Source: Thermanaerothrix daxensis
Lineage (GTDB): Bacteria; Chloroflexota; Anaerolineae; Anaerolineales; Anaerolineaceae
Length of the DNA stretch: 64,000 bases
Direction of reading: 5' to 3'
Assembly (NCBI RefSeq): GCF_001306145.1
Contig: NZ_LGKO01000002.1
Span: 868,001-932,000 of the forward strand
In this document: piece after piece, positions 43,576-52,016 of the stretch
Numbering within the stretch: the stretch's first letter is position 1
Layout of the letters: the number at the start of each line of letters is the position of its first letter
Translations under genes and position numbers: made by a program
Notes under the pieces: generated by a model
Seen by the model: the letters and a program-made list of their open reading frames with translations, nothing else
What the model was told of the DNA's origin: nothing
Databases searched by the model: none

Positions 43576-45039
43576 ATGAACGTTGAGCTGATCAACATCC
43601 ACAAGTGGTTCGGTCCGGTGCATGCCAACGATGGGATCACGCTGAAAATCCCCAGCGGTGTGATCCAGGGGTTACTGGGTGAAAACGGCGCCGGAAAAAG
43701 CACATTGATGAAAATTCTCTCAGGGTTTTACCAGGCCGACGAAGGTGAGATCCATCTGGATGGCAAGCCGGTTAAGATCGAATCCCCCGCGGATGCGATC
43801 CGTCATGGGGTGGGAATGTTGCATCAAGATCCGTTGGATTTCCCGCCCATGCGCGTGGTAGATAATTTGCTCATTGGCCATCAGGGTGGATTATTCCCTA
43901 ACCGTGCCGAGGCCATACGAGCCATGCAAGACTTGCAGGCGCGGTTCGGTTTCAATATTGATCCATATGCCTATGTAGACTCTTTAACGGTTGGTGAGCG
44001 TCAACAGTTAGAAATCATGCGTTTGCTCTGGTTGGGGGCTCGTGTGCTCATTTTGGATGAACCCACAACAGGGATTAGTGCGAATCAGAAAGAAAAACTT
44101 TTTGCTACCCTGCGAGCGTTGGCTGAGCAGGGCATGACCGTCATCTTTGTCTCGCATAAACTTGAAGAAGTTGAGGAATTGTGTCATCGGGTGGCAGTGT
44201 TGCGCCAGGGAAAACTGGTAGGGGAAACGACGCCACCTTACCGTACCGAGGAATTGGTTAAGATGATGTTCGGGAAAGTGGTGCTTCCCGAAGACAAGAC
44301 CCACTTCAGTTCCAGTGATCCTCTCCTACGTTTGGAAAACCTCAGTATTGAGGATTATCGGCTGCAGATTCAGAATGTCACCCTGACGTTGCATCGCGGC
44401 GAGGTGATTGGCCTGGCAGGCATGGAAGGTTCGGGGCAACGCCAGTTCCTGCAAGCGTGTGCTGGAATCATTCGCCCGGTAGCGGGCGAGATTTACTTGG
44501 GGGAAAAACGCCTGACCGGGCGGCCCTACCGCGAGTTTCTCGAGGCGGGGATCACCTACGTACCCGCGGCGCGTCTGGAAGAGGGGCTGATCCCGGGGCT
44601 GACACTGACCGAGCATTTCGTGCTGGCGGAGCCCCAAAACGGGCTGGTTGTCAATCGTCAGAAAGCGGCAGCGCTCACTGCTCAGCGCATTGCGGATTTC
44701 TCGATCAAGGGGATGCCAGCCAGTACGGTTGAATCGCTTTCGGGTGGCAATCAACAACGGGCGCTTCTGGCTATGTTGCGTCAACCCCTGAATGTGCTCT
44801 TGTTGGAACACCCCACCCGCGGCCTGGATATCGAGTCAGCCATCTGGATATGGGGAAAATTGAAGGAGCGCTGTCGTCAGGGCACGGGTATTATCTTCAC
44901 CTCGGCGGATTTGGAAGAAATTTTGCACTATAGTGATCGCATTCTGGTTTTCTTCGGTGGCAAGGTTTCACAGCCTATCGAAGCAACAAAGACCAGTGTT
45001 GAGGAATTGGGCCAGTTAATCGGTGGCAAGGGATTCTAG
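43576..45039 (+). CDS. ABC transporter ATP-binding protein, two fused ATPase domains
   Basis: A 487-residue double ATPase of the sugar/nucleoside importer type. Domain 1 has Walker A GENGAGKST, signature LTVGERQQLEI, and Walker B ILILDEPTTGIS. Domain 2 has the degenerate Walker A GMEGSGQRQ and signature LSGGNQQRAL, with LLLEHPTRGLDIES. This asymmetry is normal for the family. It powers the importer formed with the binding protein and the two permeases downstream. Its stop lies 16 bases before the first permease start. Confidence 0.96.
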   Translation: MNVELINIHKWFGPVHANDGITLKIPSGVIQGLLGENGAGKSTLMKILSGFYQADEGEIHLDGKPVKIESPADAIRHGVGMLHQDPLDFPPMRVVDNLLIGHQGGLFPNRAEAIRAMQDLQARFGFNIDPYAYVDSLTVGERQQLEIMRLLWLGARVLILDEPTTGISANQKEKLFATLRALAEQGMTVIFVSHKLEEVEELCHRVAVLRQGKLVGETTPPYRTEELVKMMFGKVVLPEDKTHFSSSDPLLRLENLSIEDYRLQIQNVTLTLHRGEVIGLAGMEGSGQRQFLQACAGIIRPVAGEIYLGEKRLTGRPYREFLEAGITYVPAARLEEGLIPGLTLTEHFVLAEPQNGLVVNRQKAAALTAQRIADFSIKGMPASTVESLSGGNQQRALLAMLRQPLNVLLLEHPTRGLDIESAIWIWGKLKERCRQGTGIIFTSADLEEILHYSDRILVFFGGKVSQPIEATKTSVEELGQLIGGKGF

Positions 45040-45055
45040 GACGAATGGAGCAGCC

Positions 45056-46099
45056 ATGGTAAAGACCTCATCAAGGTGGACCAATCTTGCCTTTCAACTT
45101 CTGGCCATTATTCTGGCGCTTGGGTTTACCTCGCTGGTGATGGTGCTGGCGAAGGCAGATCCTTTAGAGGCCTATCGTAATATTGTGATGGGATCGGTTG
45201 GATCCTTAAATAAATTCAGTGACGTGCTGGTGGCGTGGGTCCCTCTGTTACTGGCAACCTCTGGTTTGTTGGTGACCTACACGGCAGGATTGTGGAACAT
45301 TGGCGTGGAGGGCCAGATCACGTTAGGAGCGATTTTCACAACCTGGGCTTTGCGTGTGCTGCAGGATAGTGCGCTCTCCCCAGCGTTGATTATTTTGATT
45401 GGATTTATAAGCGGAGCGCTGGGGGGCATGCTTTGGGCAAGCGTGGTGGCTTTCCTAAAGATTTATGGCGGCGTTAATGAGATCTTTGGCGGTTTGGGAA
45501 TGAACTTCGTTGCAACGGCGTTGACCATCTGGCTGATATTTGGTCCGTGGAAGCGCCCGGGAATCGGTTCGATGAGCGGCACCGAGCCTTTTAAAGAGGC
45601 ACTTTGGCTGCCCACATTTCCGGGCTTGCGCATTAGTCCCTGGTCGGTGGTAGTAGGGATTGTGGGTATTGTGGTCATTTACTTACTTCTGCAAGGTACC
45701 TACTTTGGCTTGAAGTTGAAGGCAGTTGGACGTAACCGGCGGGCGGCTTTTCTGTTGGGGATTCCCACAACCCAGTATATGTGGATGGCTTTTTTGCTAT
45801 GCGGGCTTTTCGCCGGTCTGGCGGGAGCGGTGCAGGTCTTGGGAGTTTATCATCGCCTGATTCCTTCCATTTCTTCGGGATATGGTTTCCTGGGCATGTT
45901 GGTAGCAATGTTGATCAACTATCAACCTACCTGGGCTGCCCCAGTAGCGTTGTTCTTTGCGGCGCTGAATATCGGTAGTATTCAATTGCCAATAGTAATG
46001 AAACTCGACTCGACCCTTTCGGGGGTGCTCCAGGGAGCATTGGTCCTTTCAGTTCTGCTGATGGATGGTGTCCGTCAGCGCTTGATGCAGCGACGATGA
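45056..46099 (+). CDS. ABC transporter permease 1, BMP/nucleoside type
   Basis: A 347-residue membrane permease. ATG 45056 is preceded by ATGGAGCAGCC; the frame is open upstream inside the ATPase gene tail. Typical motifs are GLWNIGVEGQITLGAIF, YGGVNEIFGGLGMNFVA and KLKAVGRNRRAAFLLGI. It pairs with the second permease to form the channel. Confidence 0.93.
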   Translation: MVKTSSRWTNLAFQLLAIILALGFTSLVMVLAKADPLEAYRNIVMGSVGSLNKFSDVLVAWVPLLLATSGLLVTYTAGLWNIGVEGQITLGAIFTTWALRVLQDSALSPALIILIGFISGALGGMLWASVVAFLKIYGGVNEIFGGLGMNFVATALTIWLIFGPWKRPGIGSMSGTEPFKEALWLPTFPGLRISPWSVVVGIVGIVVIYLLLQGTYFGLKLKAVGRNRRAAFLLGIPTTQYMWMAFLLCGLFAGLAGAVQVLGVYHRLIPSISSGYGFLGMLVAMLINYQPTWAAPVALFFAALNIGSIQLPIVMKLDSTLSGVLQGALVLSVLLMDGVRQRLMQRR

Positions 46100-46109
46100 A
46101 GGAGGGCGC

Positions 46110-47105
46110 ATGGATACCACATTGATTATTGGAATTGCAGGTATTCTGGCCTCAGCGGGGCCAATAGTCTTTGCGGCTATTGGCGAAACCATCATTGAAC
46201 GTGCTGGTGTAATCAACCTATCGGTCAATGGCGCCATCCTTTTGACGGCTATGGCGGGGTTTGCGGTTGGGGTTTCTACCGGGAGTGTGTTATTGGGCAT
46301 GCTGGCGGGAGCGCTGATTGGCGCGCTGGTGGCTTTGATTGTGGCTTTTGCCAGTATTACACTTAAACAATCTCAGGTTGCGGTGGGTTTTGTTTTGGCG
46401 CTTCTATGTCGTGACCTGGCTTACTTCCTCGGTAATCCTTATATGGGACTTTCGGGCCCGCGATTGCCCCACCTACCTATTCCGGGTCTGGCCGATATTC
46501 CGGTGCTGGGAACCATCTTCTTCCAGCACGACTTGATGACGTACATGAGTTTTGTGCTGATCGTTCTGGCGTATGTGTACATTTTCCGCACGCGGCCGGG
46601 ATTGATGTTGCAGGGCATTGGAGAGCGTCCGGCGGCGGCTTATGTGCGTGGTGCGAATGTTAATCTGTTGCGTTACGTATATACGGTAATTGGTGGAGCC
46701 CTGATTGGCCTTGCAGGTCCTATGTATTCGCTCAGCGTGAAAGCGGGTTGGAAGGGGACGATTTCGGGATTGGATGGTATTGGTTGGATTGCCTTGGCGC
46801 TTACTATTTTCGGAGGCTGGAATCCGCTTCGGGCAGCGCTAGGGGCTTACTTCTTCGCCTTTTTACAGTGGTTGGGACTGGTGCTTCAACCCAGCCTTCC
46901 GAATATCCCTTCACAGGTGCTCCAAGTTGCCCCATTCCCGCTGATGATCTTAACCCTGTTGCTGGTTAACATTGGTAATGCCGAGTGGGTGGATCGCACC
47001 CTGGCGGGATTGCCCGAAAGAACTCGTCATGCCCTAGCGCGCGTGTTGCGGGCAATGCGAACTTCGCCCCCTGCGGCTCTGGGGATGCCATTTGAAAAAG
47101 AATAA
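46110..47105 (+). CDS. ABC transporter permease 2, BMP/nucleoside type
   Basis: A 331-residue membrane permease starting 10 bases after permease 1, with a GAAGGAGGGCGC ribosome site. Motifs are AAIGETIIERAGVINLSVNG, LQGIGERPAAAYVRGANVN and DGIGWIALALTIFGGWNPL. It is the second membrane subunit of the importer and a distant relative of the truncated permease at base 2. Confidence 0.93.
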   Translation: MDTTLIIGIAGILASAGPIVFAAIGETIIERAGVINLSVNGAILLTAMAGFAVGVSTGSVLLGMLAGALIGALVALIVAFASITLKQSQVAVGFVLALLCRDLAYFLGNPYMGLSGPRLPHLPIPGLADIPVLGTIFFQHDLMTYMSFVLIVLAYVYIFRTRPGLMLQGIGERPAAAYVRGANVNLLRYVYTVIGGALIGLAGPMYSLSVKAGWKGTISGLDGIGWIALALTIFGGWNPLRAALGAYFFAFLQWLGLVLQPSLPNIPSQVLQVAPFPLMILTLLLVNIGNAEWVDRTLAGLPERTRHALARVLRAMRTSPPAALGMPFEKE

Positions 47106-47135
47106 TCCAATCCATCTGGTTGAGGAGAGAGGCTC

Positions 47136-48389
47136 ATGGGTGATTTCGTGGGTTATCGCTGTTCGTTGTGTGGCACCGAATATCAAGCGGATCAGGTAAC
47201 GTATACCTGTCCAAAAGATGGGGGTAACTTGGATGTGGTTCTTGATTATGCTGGGATCAAGAGTCACTTTCAGATCAATGATATTACCACCCGTAAGGAT
47301 TATTCCATCTGGCGCTATTTGCCTTTGCTGCCGGTGCAAGATCCCGGAGGCGAAGGGACACCCTTACGGATGGTGGGATGGACCCCGGTGTATTCTCCGC
47401 AACGTCTGGCTCAGGAGTTGAACCTGAAGACTCTGTGGGTCAAGGATGAGGGGCGTAACCCCACGGCTTCCTTCAAGGACCGTGCCAGTGCAGTAGTGGT
47501 AGCACGGGCGCGGCAGATTCGGGCCGAAGTGGTGGTAACTGCCTCAACGGGTAATGCAGGCGCTGCGTTGGCGGGAATGGCGGCGGCGATTGGCCAGAAG
47601 GCGGTCATTTTTGCACCCAAGACCGCACCTCCAGCCAAAGTAGCGCAATTGCTTGTTTTTGGCGCGCAGGTTATTCTGGTGGATGGCAATTATGATCAAG
47701 CGTTTGATCTAACCATCCAGGCCAGCCAGGAGTTTGGATGGTACTGCCGTAACACGGGTTATAATCCCTTTACCGCTGAGGGCAAAAAGACGGCGGCGCT
47801 GGAAATCTGGGAGCAGGTCATTTTGAACATGCGCCCTGGTTATCGTCCGCTGTGCGTTTTTGTTTCGGTGGGAGATGGGAACATCATCTCAGGGCTTCAT
47901 AAAGGCTTCAAGGACCTGGCGGCGCTCGGGTGGCTGGAACAGATGCCGCGCATCTTTGGCGTTCAATCTGAGGGCTCTGCTGCGGTGGCAAATGCCTACT
48001 TTAAGGGCACCGAGGTAATTGAGCCGGTAGTGGCTCAGACCATAGCAGATAGCATTTCAGTAGATCTGCCTCGTGATGGTGTGCGGGCTGTACGTGCAGC
48101 CCGTCAAACCAATGGGGCGTATATCACTGTTCCGGATAGCGATATTTTGAAGGCCATTGCCGATTTGGGACGGGTGGGCATCTTTGCCGAGCCAGCGGGC
48201 GCTACGGCATATGCCGGGCTGAAAAAGGCTTTACGAGAGGGGTTGATAACCCCTGACGATCCTGTGCTGGTGTTGAATACCGGCAGTGGGCTCAAAGATG
48301 TCCGGGCCGCCATGCAGGCAGTCAAGGAAGCACCTGTGATCGAACCCACCCTTTCGGCGCTCAAGGCCCACTTGGATCAATCGGCGTGA
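47136..48389 (+). CDS. Threonine-synthase-like PLP enzyme
   Basis: A 417-residue fold-type II PLP enzyme. A partial N-terminal zinc ribbon (CSLC, then CPKDGG) is followed by [14 protein letters not shown] with the PLP Lys at residue 114, [15 protein letters not shown], and a late NTGSGLKDV. These are threonine-synthase family motifs. It has no hom or thrB neighbour; it sits behind a nucleoside importer and near YgeW. True threonine synthase and an ammonia-lyase acting on an amino acid from ureide breakdown are both possible. The start ATG follows GAGGAGAGG. Confidence 0.85.
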   Translation: MGDFVGYRCSLCGTEYQADQVTYTCPKDGGNLDVVLDYAGIKSHFQINDITTRKDYSIWRYLPLLPVQDPGGEGTPLRMVGWTPVYSPQRLAQELNLKTLWVKDEGRNPTASFKDRASAVVVARARQIRAEVVVTASTGNAGAALAGMAAAIGQKAVIFAPKTAPPAKVAQLLVFGAQVILVDGNYDQAFDLTIQASQEFGWYCRNTGYNPFTAEGKKTAALEIWEQVILNMRPGYRPLCVFVSVGDGNIISGLHKGFKDLAALGWLEQMPRIFGVQSEGSAAVANAYFKGTEVIEPVVAQTIADSISVDLPRDGVRAVRAARQTNGAYITVPDSDILKAIADLGRVGIFAEPAGATAYAGLKKALREGLITPDDPVLVLNTGSGLKDVRAAMQAVKEAPVIEPTLSALKAHLDQSA

Positions 48390-49351
48390 GGGTTATGGAA
48401 ACACCTACCTTTTCCATTGTGGTGCCGGTTTACAACGAGGAAGGATGCCTGGAGGAACTATACCGCCGGGTTAAAGCAGTGATGGAAAGCACAGGCGAGC
48501 CCTGGGAACTGGTGCTAGTGGATGATGGCTCACGGGATCGCTCCACTGAGATCATCAAACACCTTGCAGAGCAGGACCGACGGGTGCGCCCCATCATCTT
48601 TGCTCGAAACTTCGGCCACCAGATTGCGGTGACCGCGGGGCTAGATTATAGTCGTGGTCAGGCTATGGTGATCATTGATGCAGATTTACAGGACCCACCC
48701 GAGGTGATCCTTGATCTCATTAGCAAGTGGCGGGAAGGGTATGAAGTGGTTTATGCCGTCCGTACCGAGCGCGAGGGTGAGACCTGGTTCAAGAAGGCCA
48801 CAGCAGCGGCTTTTTACCGCCTGATTTACCGCATCACCGATGTCAAAATCCCGGTAGATACGGGCGACTTTCGCCTGATGGATCGCAAAGTGGTGGATGT
48901 ATTAAACCGCATGCGGGAACATCATCGTTTTTTGCGCGGGATGTCAGCGTGGGTGGGTTTTCGTCAGATTGGAGTGCCTTATAAACGTGCGCCTCGCTTT
49001 GCAGGGGAGACCAAGTATCCCCTGCGTAAGATGCTGCGCCTGGCACTGAATGCTATTACCAGTTTTTCTTACTTCCCGTTGCAACTGGCCACCTATATGG
49101 GTTTTATCGCCGCGGGTTTGGCGATCCTGGCTATACCCTTTGTAATTGTCCTGCGTGCTCTCCAGCCCCAGGCCTTTTTTGGTCAGGCATCTACCCTGAT
49201 CGCAGTTTTGTTCCTGGGTGGTGTACAACTCATCTCGTTGGGCATTCTTGGGGAGTACGTAGGCCGTATTTACGATGAAGTCAAAGGGCGTCCTCTTTAC
49301 GTGGTGCGTGAGGCGCCCTCTGATGATCAAACCAACCTATCAATAAAATAA
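48386..49351 (+). CDS. GT2-family glycosyltransferase (DPM1/polyisoprenyl-phosphate type)
   Basis: A 321-residue glycosyltransferase. The GT-A domain has [29 protein letters not shown] and [12 protein letters not shown] (metal-binding DxD), and the C-terminal part has two membrane helices. The group transfers sugars to undecaprenyl phosphate. The GTG at 48386 overlaps the previous stop as GTGA; ATG 48395 is an alternative start. It looks unrelated in function to its neighbours but shares their strand. Confidence 0.9.
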   Translation: MRVMETPTFSIVVPVYNEEGCLEELYRRVKAVMESTGEPWELVLVDDGSRDRSTEIIKHLAEQDRRVRPIIFARNFGHQIAVTAGLDYSRGQAMVIIDADLQDPPEVILDLISKWREGYEVVYAVRTEREGETWFKKATAAAFYRLIYRITDVKIPVDTGDFRLMDRKVVDVLNRMREHHRFLRGMSAWVGFRQIGVPYKRAPRFAGETKYPLRKMLRLALNAITSFSYFPLQLATYMGFIAAGLAILAIPFVIVLRALQPQAFFGQASTLIAVLFLGGVQLISLGILGEYVGRIYDEVKGRPLYVVREAPSDDQTNLSIK

Positions 49352-49367
49352 AAGAGGAGTGTTTAAG

Positions 49368-50846
49368 ATGGCAAAGATTGACTTAACGGTCATCCCCGAA
49401 CGGCGTGAGCGGACCATTCAACGGGTTCGTGAACGCAATATCATTATCCCTACCTTTGCTCAAATGAAAAACCCTGATTTGATCCCCGCTGCGATCAAAG
49501 AGGAACTTCGCAACATTGGGTTGTGGGATGTTCATCCGCGTAACCTTTTCCGAATTACCTGGAAGAATGAACCAGTTCCCTTTGGCGGTGGTTTTGGCCC
49601 GGTTAATATCCTTGAGTTTCCTAGCAGCCTGACCGGCGTTCCGGCGCGCATCATTGGTCTGGTAGGGAAGTGGTTCCCAACCGGAGCGCACAAAGTTGGC
49701 GCGGCGTTTGGATGTTTGGTGCCACGCTTGGTCACTGGGCAATTTGATCCGACTACTCAAAAAGCAGTGTGGCCTTCGACCGGTAATTATTGCCGCGGTG
49801 GCGCTTACGATTCCGCGCTACTCGCTTGCGACTCGATTGCCATCCTGCCCGAGGGCATGAGCAAGGAGCGCTTTGAGTGGCTTTCGAAGATCGCCAGCGA
49901 AGTGATTGCGACCCCGGGAAGCGAGTCCAACGTTAAAGAGATTTTCGATAAGTGTTGGGAACTGCGTCGCTCTGGGCAGGATCTGATGATCTTCAACCAG
50001 TTTGAGGAATTTGGCAACTACCTGTGGCATTATGATGTCACGGGTCACGCGATGGAAGAGGTTCTCAAGCGTGTCATGGGGCCCAAGGACGAATTCCGCG
50101 GTGTTGCGATTACGACTGGGTCTGCGGGGACCATTGCTTGTGGTGACTATCTCAAACAGATCTTCCCCAACAGCAAGATTGTGGCTGGCGAGGCCTTGCA
50201 GTGCCCCACACTCTTTGAGAATGGTTTTGGTGCCCATCGCATTGAAGGTATCGGTGACAAGCATGTACCGTGGATCCACAACGTCAAGAACACCGATCTG
50301 GTGGCCGCCATTGATGACAATGATGTGGTAGCGGTGATGCGCCTGTTCAATGAACCGACTGGCCGGGAGTACCTGATCCGCAAGGGTGTTCCTGAAGAGG
50401 TGGTATCCAAATTGGACCTGCTGGGCTTTTCGGGCATTGCTAACCTGCTCACGGCGATCAAGACCGCCAAATATTATGAAATGGGCGAGAACGATATTAT
50501 GCTCATTGTGCTGACCGATTCGATGGAACTTTACGGCAGCCGTATCCAGGAATACCGCGATCAATTTGGCGAGTTTACGCCCTATCATGCGGCCGAGGCA
50601 TATGCGCGCAGTTTGCAGGGACAGAGCGTGGATTACTTGCTTGAACTGCGTTACGCGGATCGCCGACGCGTGCATAACTTGAAGTACTACACCTGGGTGG
50701 AGCAGCAGGGTAAAACCTACGAGGAAATTTTGGCCCAGTGGTACGACCGCAATTACTGGACCGAGTTGCAAAGCCAGGTGGAAGAGATTGATTCGCTCAT
50801 AACGGAGTTCAACGAACGCGTTGGTTTGATCAAGAAATATCAGTAG
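49368..50846 (+). CDS. TrpB-like PLP-dependent enzyme of unknown function
   Basis: A 492-residue fold-type II PLP enzyme. The PLP Lys is K109 in PTGAHKVGAAFG, the same TGAHK motif as in tryptophan synthase beta; PSTGNYCRGGAYDSAL is the phosphate-side loop, and TTGSAGTIACGDYL follows. It is longer than TrpB and lacks its indole-channel partner gene trpA. GAGGAGTG precedes ATG 49368. A terminator follows the stop. Its presence close to YgeW and carbamate kinase suggests it degrades an amino acid freed from a ureide; this is unproven. Confidence 0.82.
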   Translation: MAKIDLTVIPERRERTIQRVRERNIIIPTFAQMKNPDLIPAAIKEELRNIGLWDVHPRNLFRITWKNEPVPFGGGFGPVNILEFPSSLTGVPARIIGLVGKWFPTGAHKVGAAFGCLVPRLVTGQFDPTTQKAVWPSTGNYCRGGAYDSALLACDSIAILPEGMSKERFEWLSKIASEVIATPGSESNVKEIFDKCWELRRSGQDLMIFNQFEEFGNYLWHYDVTGHAMEEVLKRVMGPKDEFRGVAITTGSAGTIACGDYLKQIFPNSKIVAGEALQCPTLFENGFGAHRIEGIGDKHVPWIHNVKNTDLVAAIDDNDVVAVMRLFNEPTGREYLIRKGVPEEVVSKLDLLGFSGIANLLTAIKTAKYYEMGENDIMLIVLTDSMELYGSRIQEYRDQFGEFTPYHAAEAYARSLQGQSVDYLLELRYADRRRVHNLKYYTWVEQQGKTYEEILAQWYDRNYWTELQSQVEEIDSLITEFNERVGLIKKYQ

Positions 50847-50866
50847 TGGTAGCGAGATGATCGAAT

Positions 50867-50896
50867 CCGCCCCATCTCCTTATGGAGATGGGGCGG
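50867..50896 (+). terminator. Intrinsic terminator after the PLP enzyme gene
   Basis: A perfect 13-bp GC-rich stem (CCGCCCCATCTCC with its complement) and TTAT loop, followed by TGTTCTTATAG. It ends the 16-kb plus-strand run. Confidence 0.8.
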
Positions 50897-50958
50897 TGTT
50901 CTTATAGTAAAATAATACCCGGTGAGAACCCCGATTTTTCAGGGAGGTAGTAGGTCTT

Positions 50959-51255
50959 ATGCAAACATGCTCGCGTTGCCAAACCCAATCCCCCGATACC
51001 GTTACGCTTTGTCCAACCTGTGGGGCGGATCTGCGTGAATTTTCGATGACCATGGTGGCGCTCAGGAAAATGCAGGCGAATCCACGGGTTAGTATGATTC
51101 GCTTGGCCGTGGCTGCTGATGCGTGTCCGGCATGTCGTAAAATGCATGGTACCTATCCAAAGGATCAGGTGCCGCTTTTACCCACCGCGGGCTGTTCCAA
51201 TGGTCTGGGATGCCGGTGTTTTTATGAACCGGTTCTGACGGAAATTTATCCTTGA
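50959..51255 (+). CDS. Small zinc-ribbon protein
   Basis: A 98-residue protein with an N-terminal zinc ribbon (CSRC then CPTCG) and a second Cys-rich half (ACPACRKMHG and GCSNGLGCRCFY). CAGGGAGGTAG precedes ATG 50959, and TAAAAT about 50 bases upstream could be its -10. The last 10 bases overlap the 3' end of the convergent hydrolase gene. Function unknown. Confidence 0.7.
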   Translation: MQTCSRCQTQSPDTVTLCPTCGADLREFSMTMVALRKMQANPRVSMIRLAVAADACPACRKMHGTYPKDQVPLLPTAGCSNGLGCRCFYEPVLTEIYP

Positions 51256-52016
51256 ATCTGGCGTATCCAGTTGAGGAGAACCCCTGCCAGTTCGGCGGGA
51301 ACTTCAAGCATGGGCATATGACCCACCCCAGGTAGTTCAACCCAGGTGGCTGTGGGCAATGATTCCAGCATGGTCTGAATGCGGGTGGGATCAATCAATG
51401 GATCAGTCGAGCCGGTGACGACAAGGACGGGAACCCTTATTTCGCGTAGCCATGGATTGGCGTCTTCGCGTTCGGCCATTCCCAATAGGGCTTGAATGGC
51501 TGTCTGGGGCGAGCAGGATTGAATGAATAAACGCACTTTTTCTTGCACAGCAGGAGAAGGGGTCAGGCGCTGTGGCATTTCCTCAAGCAGGGGTTGGATG
51601 CCTTGCTTTTGGATCTGAGCGACAGTGTGATATCGTGATTCGCGGCGTGCAGGCGAGTCAGGATCAGCGTGTGAGGCAATTAATGCCAGACCGGCCAGAC
51701 GTTGTGGATATTGATGCGCAAAGGTGAGCGCAATATACCCCCCCATGGAATGGCCGACCAAAATTGCCTGAGGTAGATTTAAGTGATCCATAAGATGGCA
51801 CACGTCATCGGCTAGGAGGGACATGGTAAAGACATCTGTGCTGGTGGGGGACTCTCCGAAGCCTCGTAAATCCGGTAGTATCATGCGGGCATGAGGGGAT
51901 ATAAAGGGGATGAGTTCATCCCATAGGTGGCGATTGAAGGGAAATCCGTGTAAGAAGATGACGGGTGAGCCGTCCCCATGAATCTCGTAGGTTAGCAGGA
52001 CGGGTTTGGGATTCAT
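51246..52016 (-). CDS. Alpha/beta hydrolase
   Basis: A 256-residue alpha/beta-hydrolase-fold enzyme. The oxyanion-hole block VIFLHGFPFNRHLWD, the nucleophile elbow GHSMGG, the acid in VVTGSTDPLIDP and the late His in LPGVGHMPMLE are all present. It is likely an esterase or C-C hydrolase; no substrate can be named. Its start overlaps the nucleotidyltransferase stop as ATGA. Confidence 0.9.
   Translation of the reverse strand: MNPKPVLLTYEIHGDGSPVIFLHGFPFNRHLWDELIPFISPHARMILPDLRGFGESPTSTDVFTMSLLADDVCHLMDHLNLPQAILVGHSMGGYIALTFAHQYPQRLAGLALIASHADPDSPARRESRYHTVAQIQKQGIQPLLEEMPQRLTPSPAVQEKVRLFIQSCSPQTAIQALLGMAEREDANPWLREIRVPVLVVTGSTDPLIDPTRIQTMLESLPTATWVELPGVGHMPMLEVPAELAGVLLNWIRQIQG

Noticed and set aside
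49818-50771. A 317-codon open frame antisense to the TrpB-like gene
   Set aside because: It lies wholly opposite a well-supported PLP enzyme and resembles no family.
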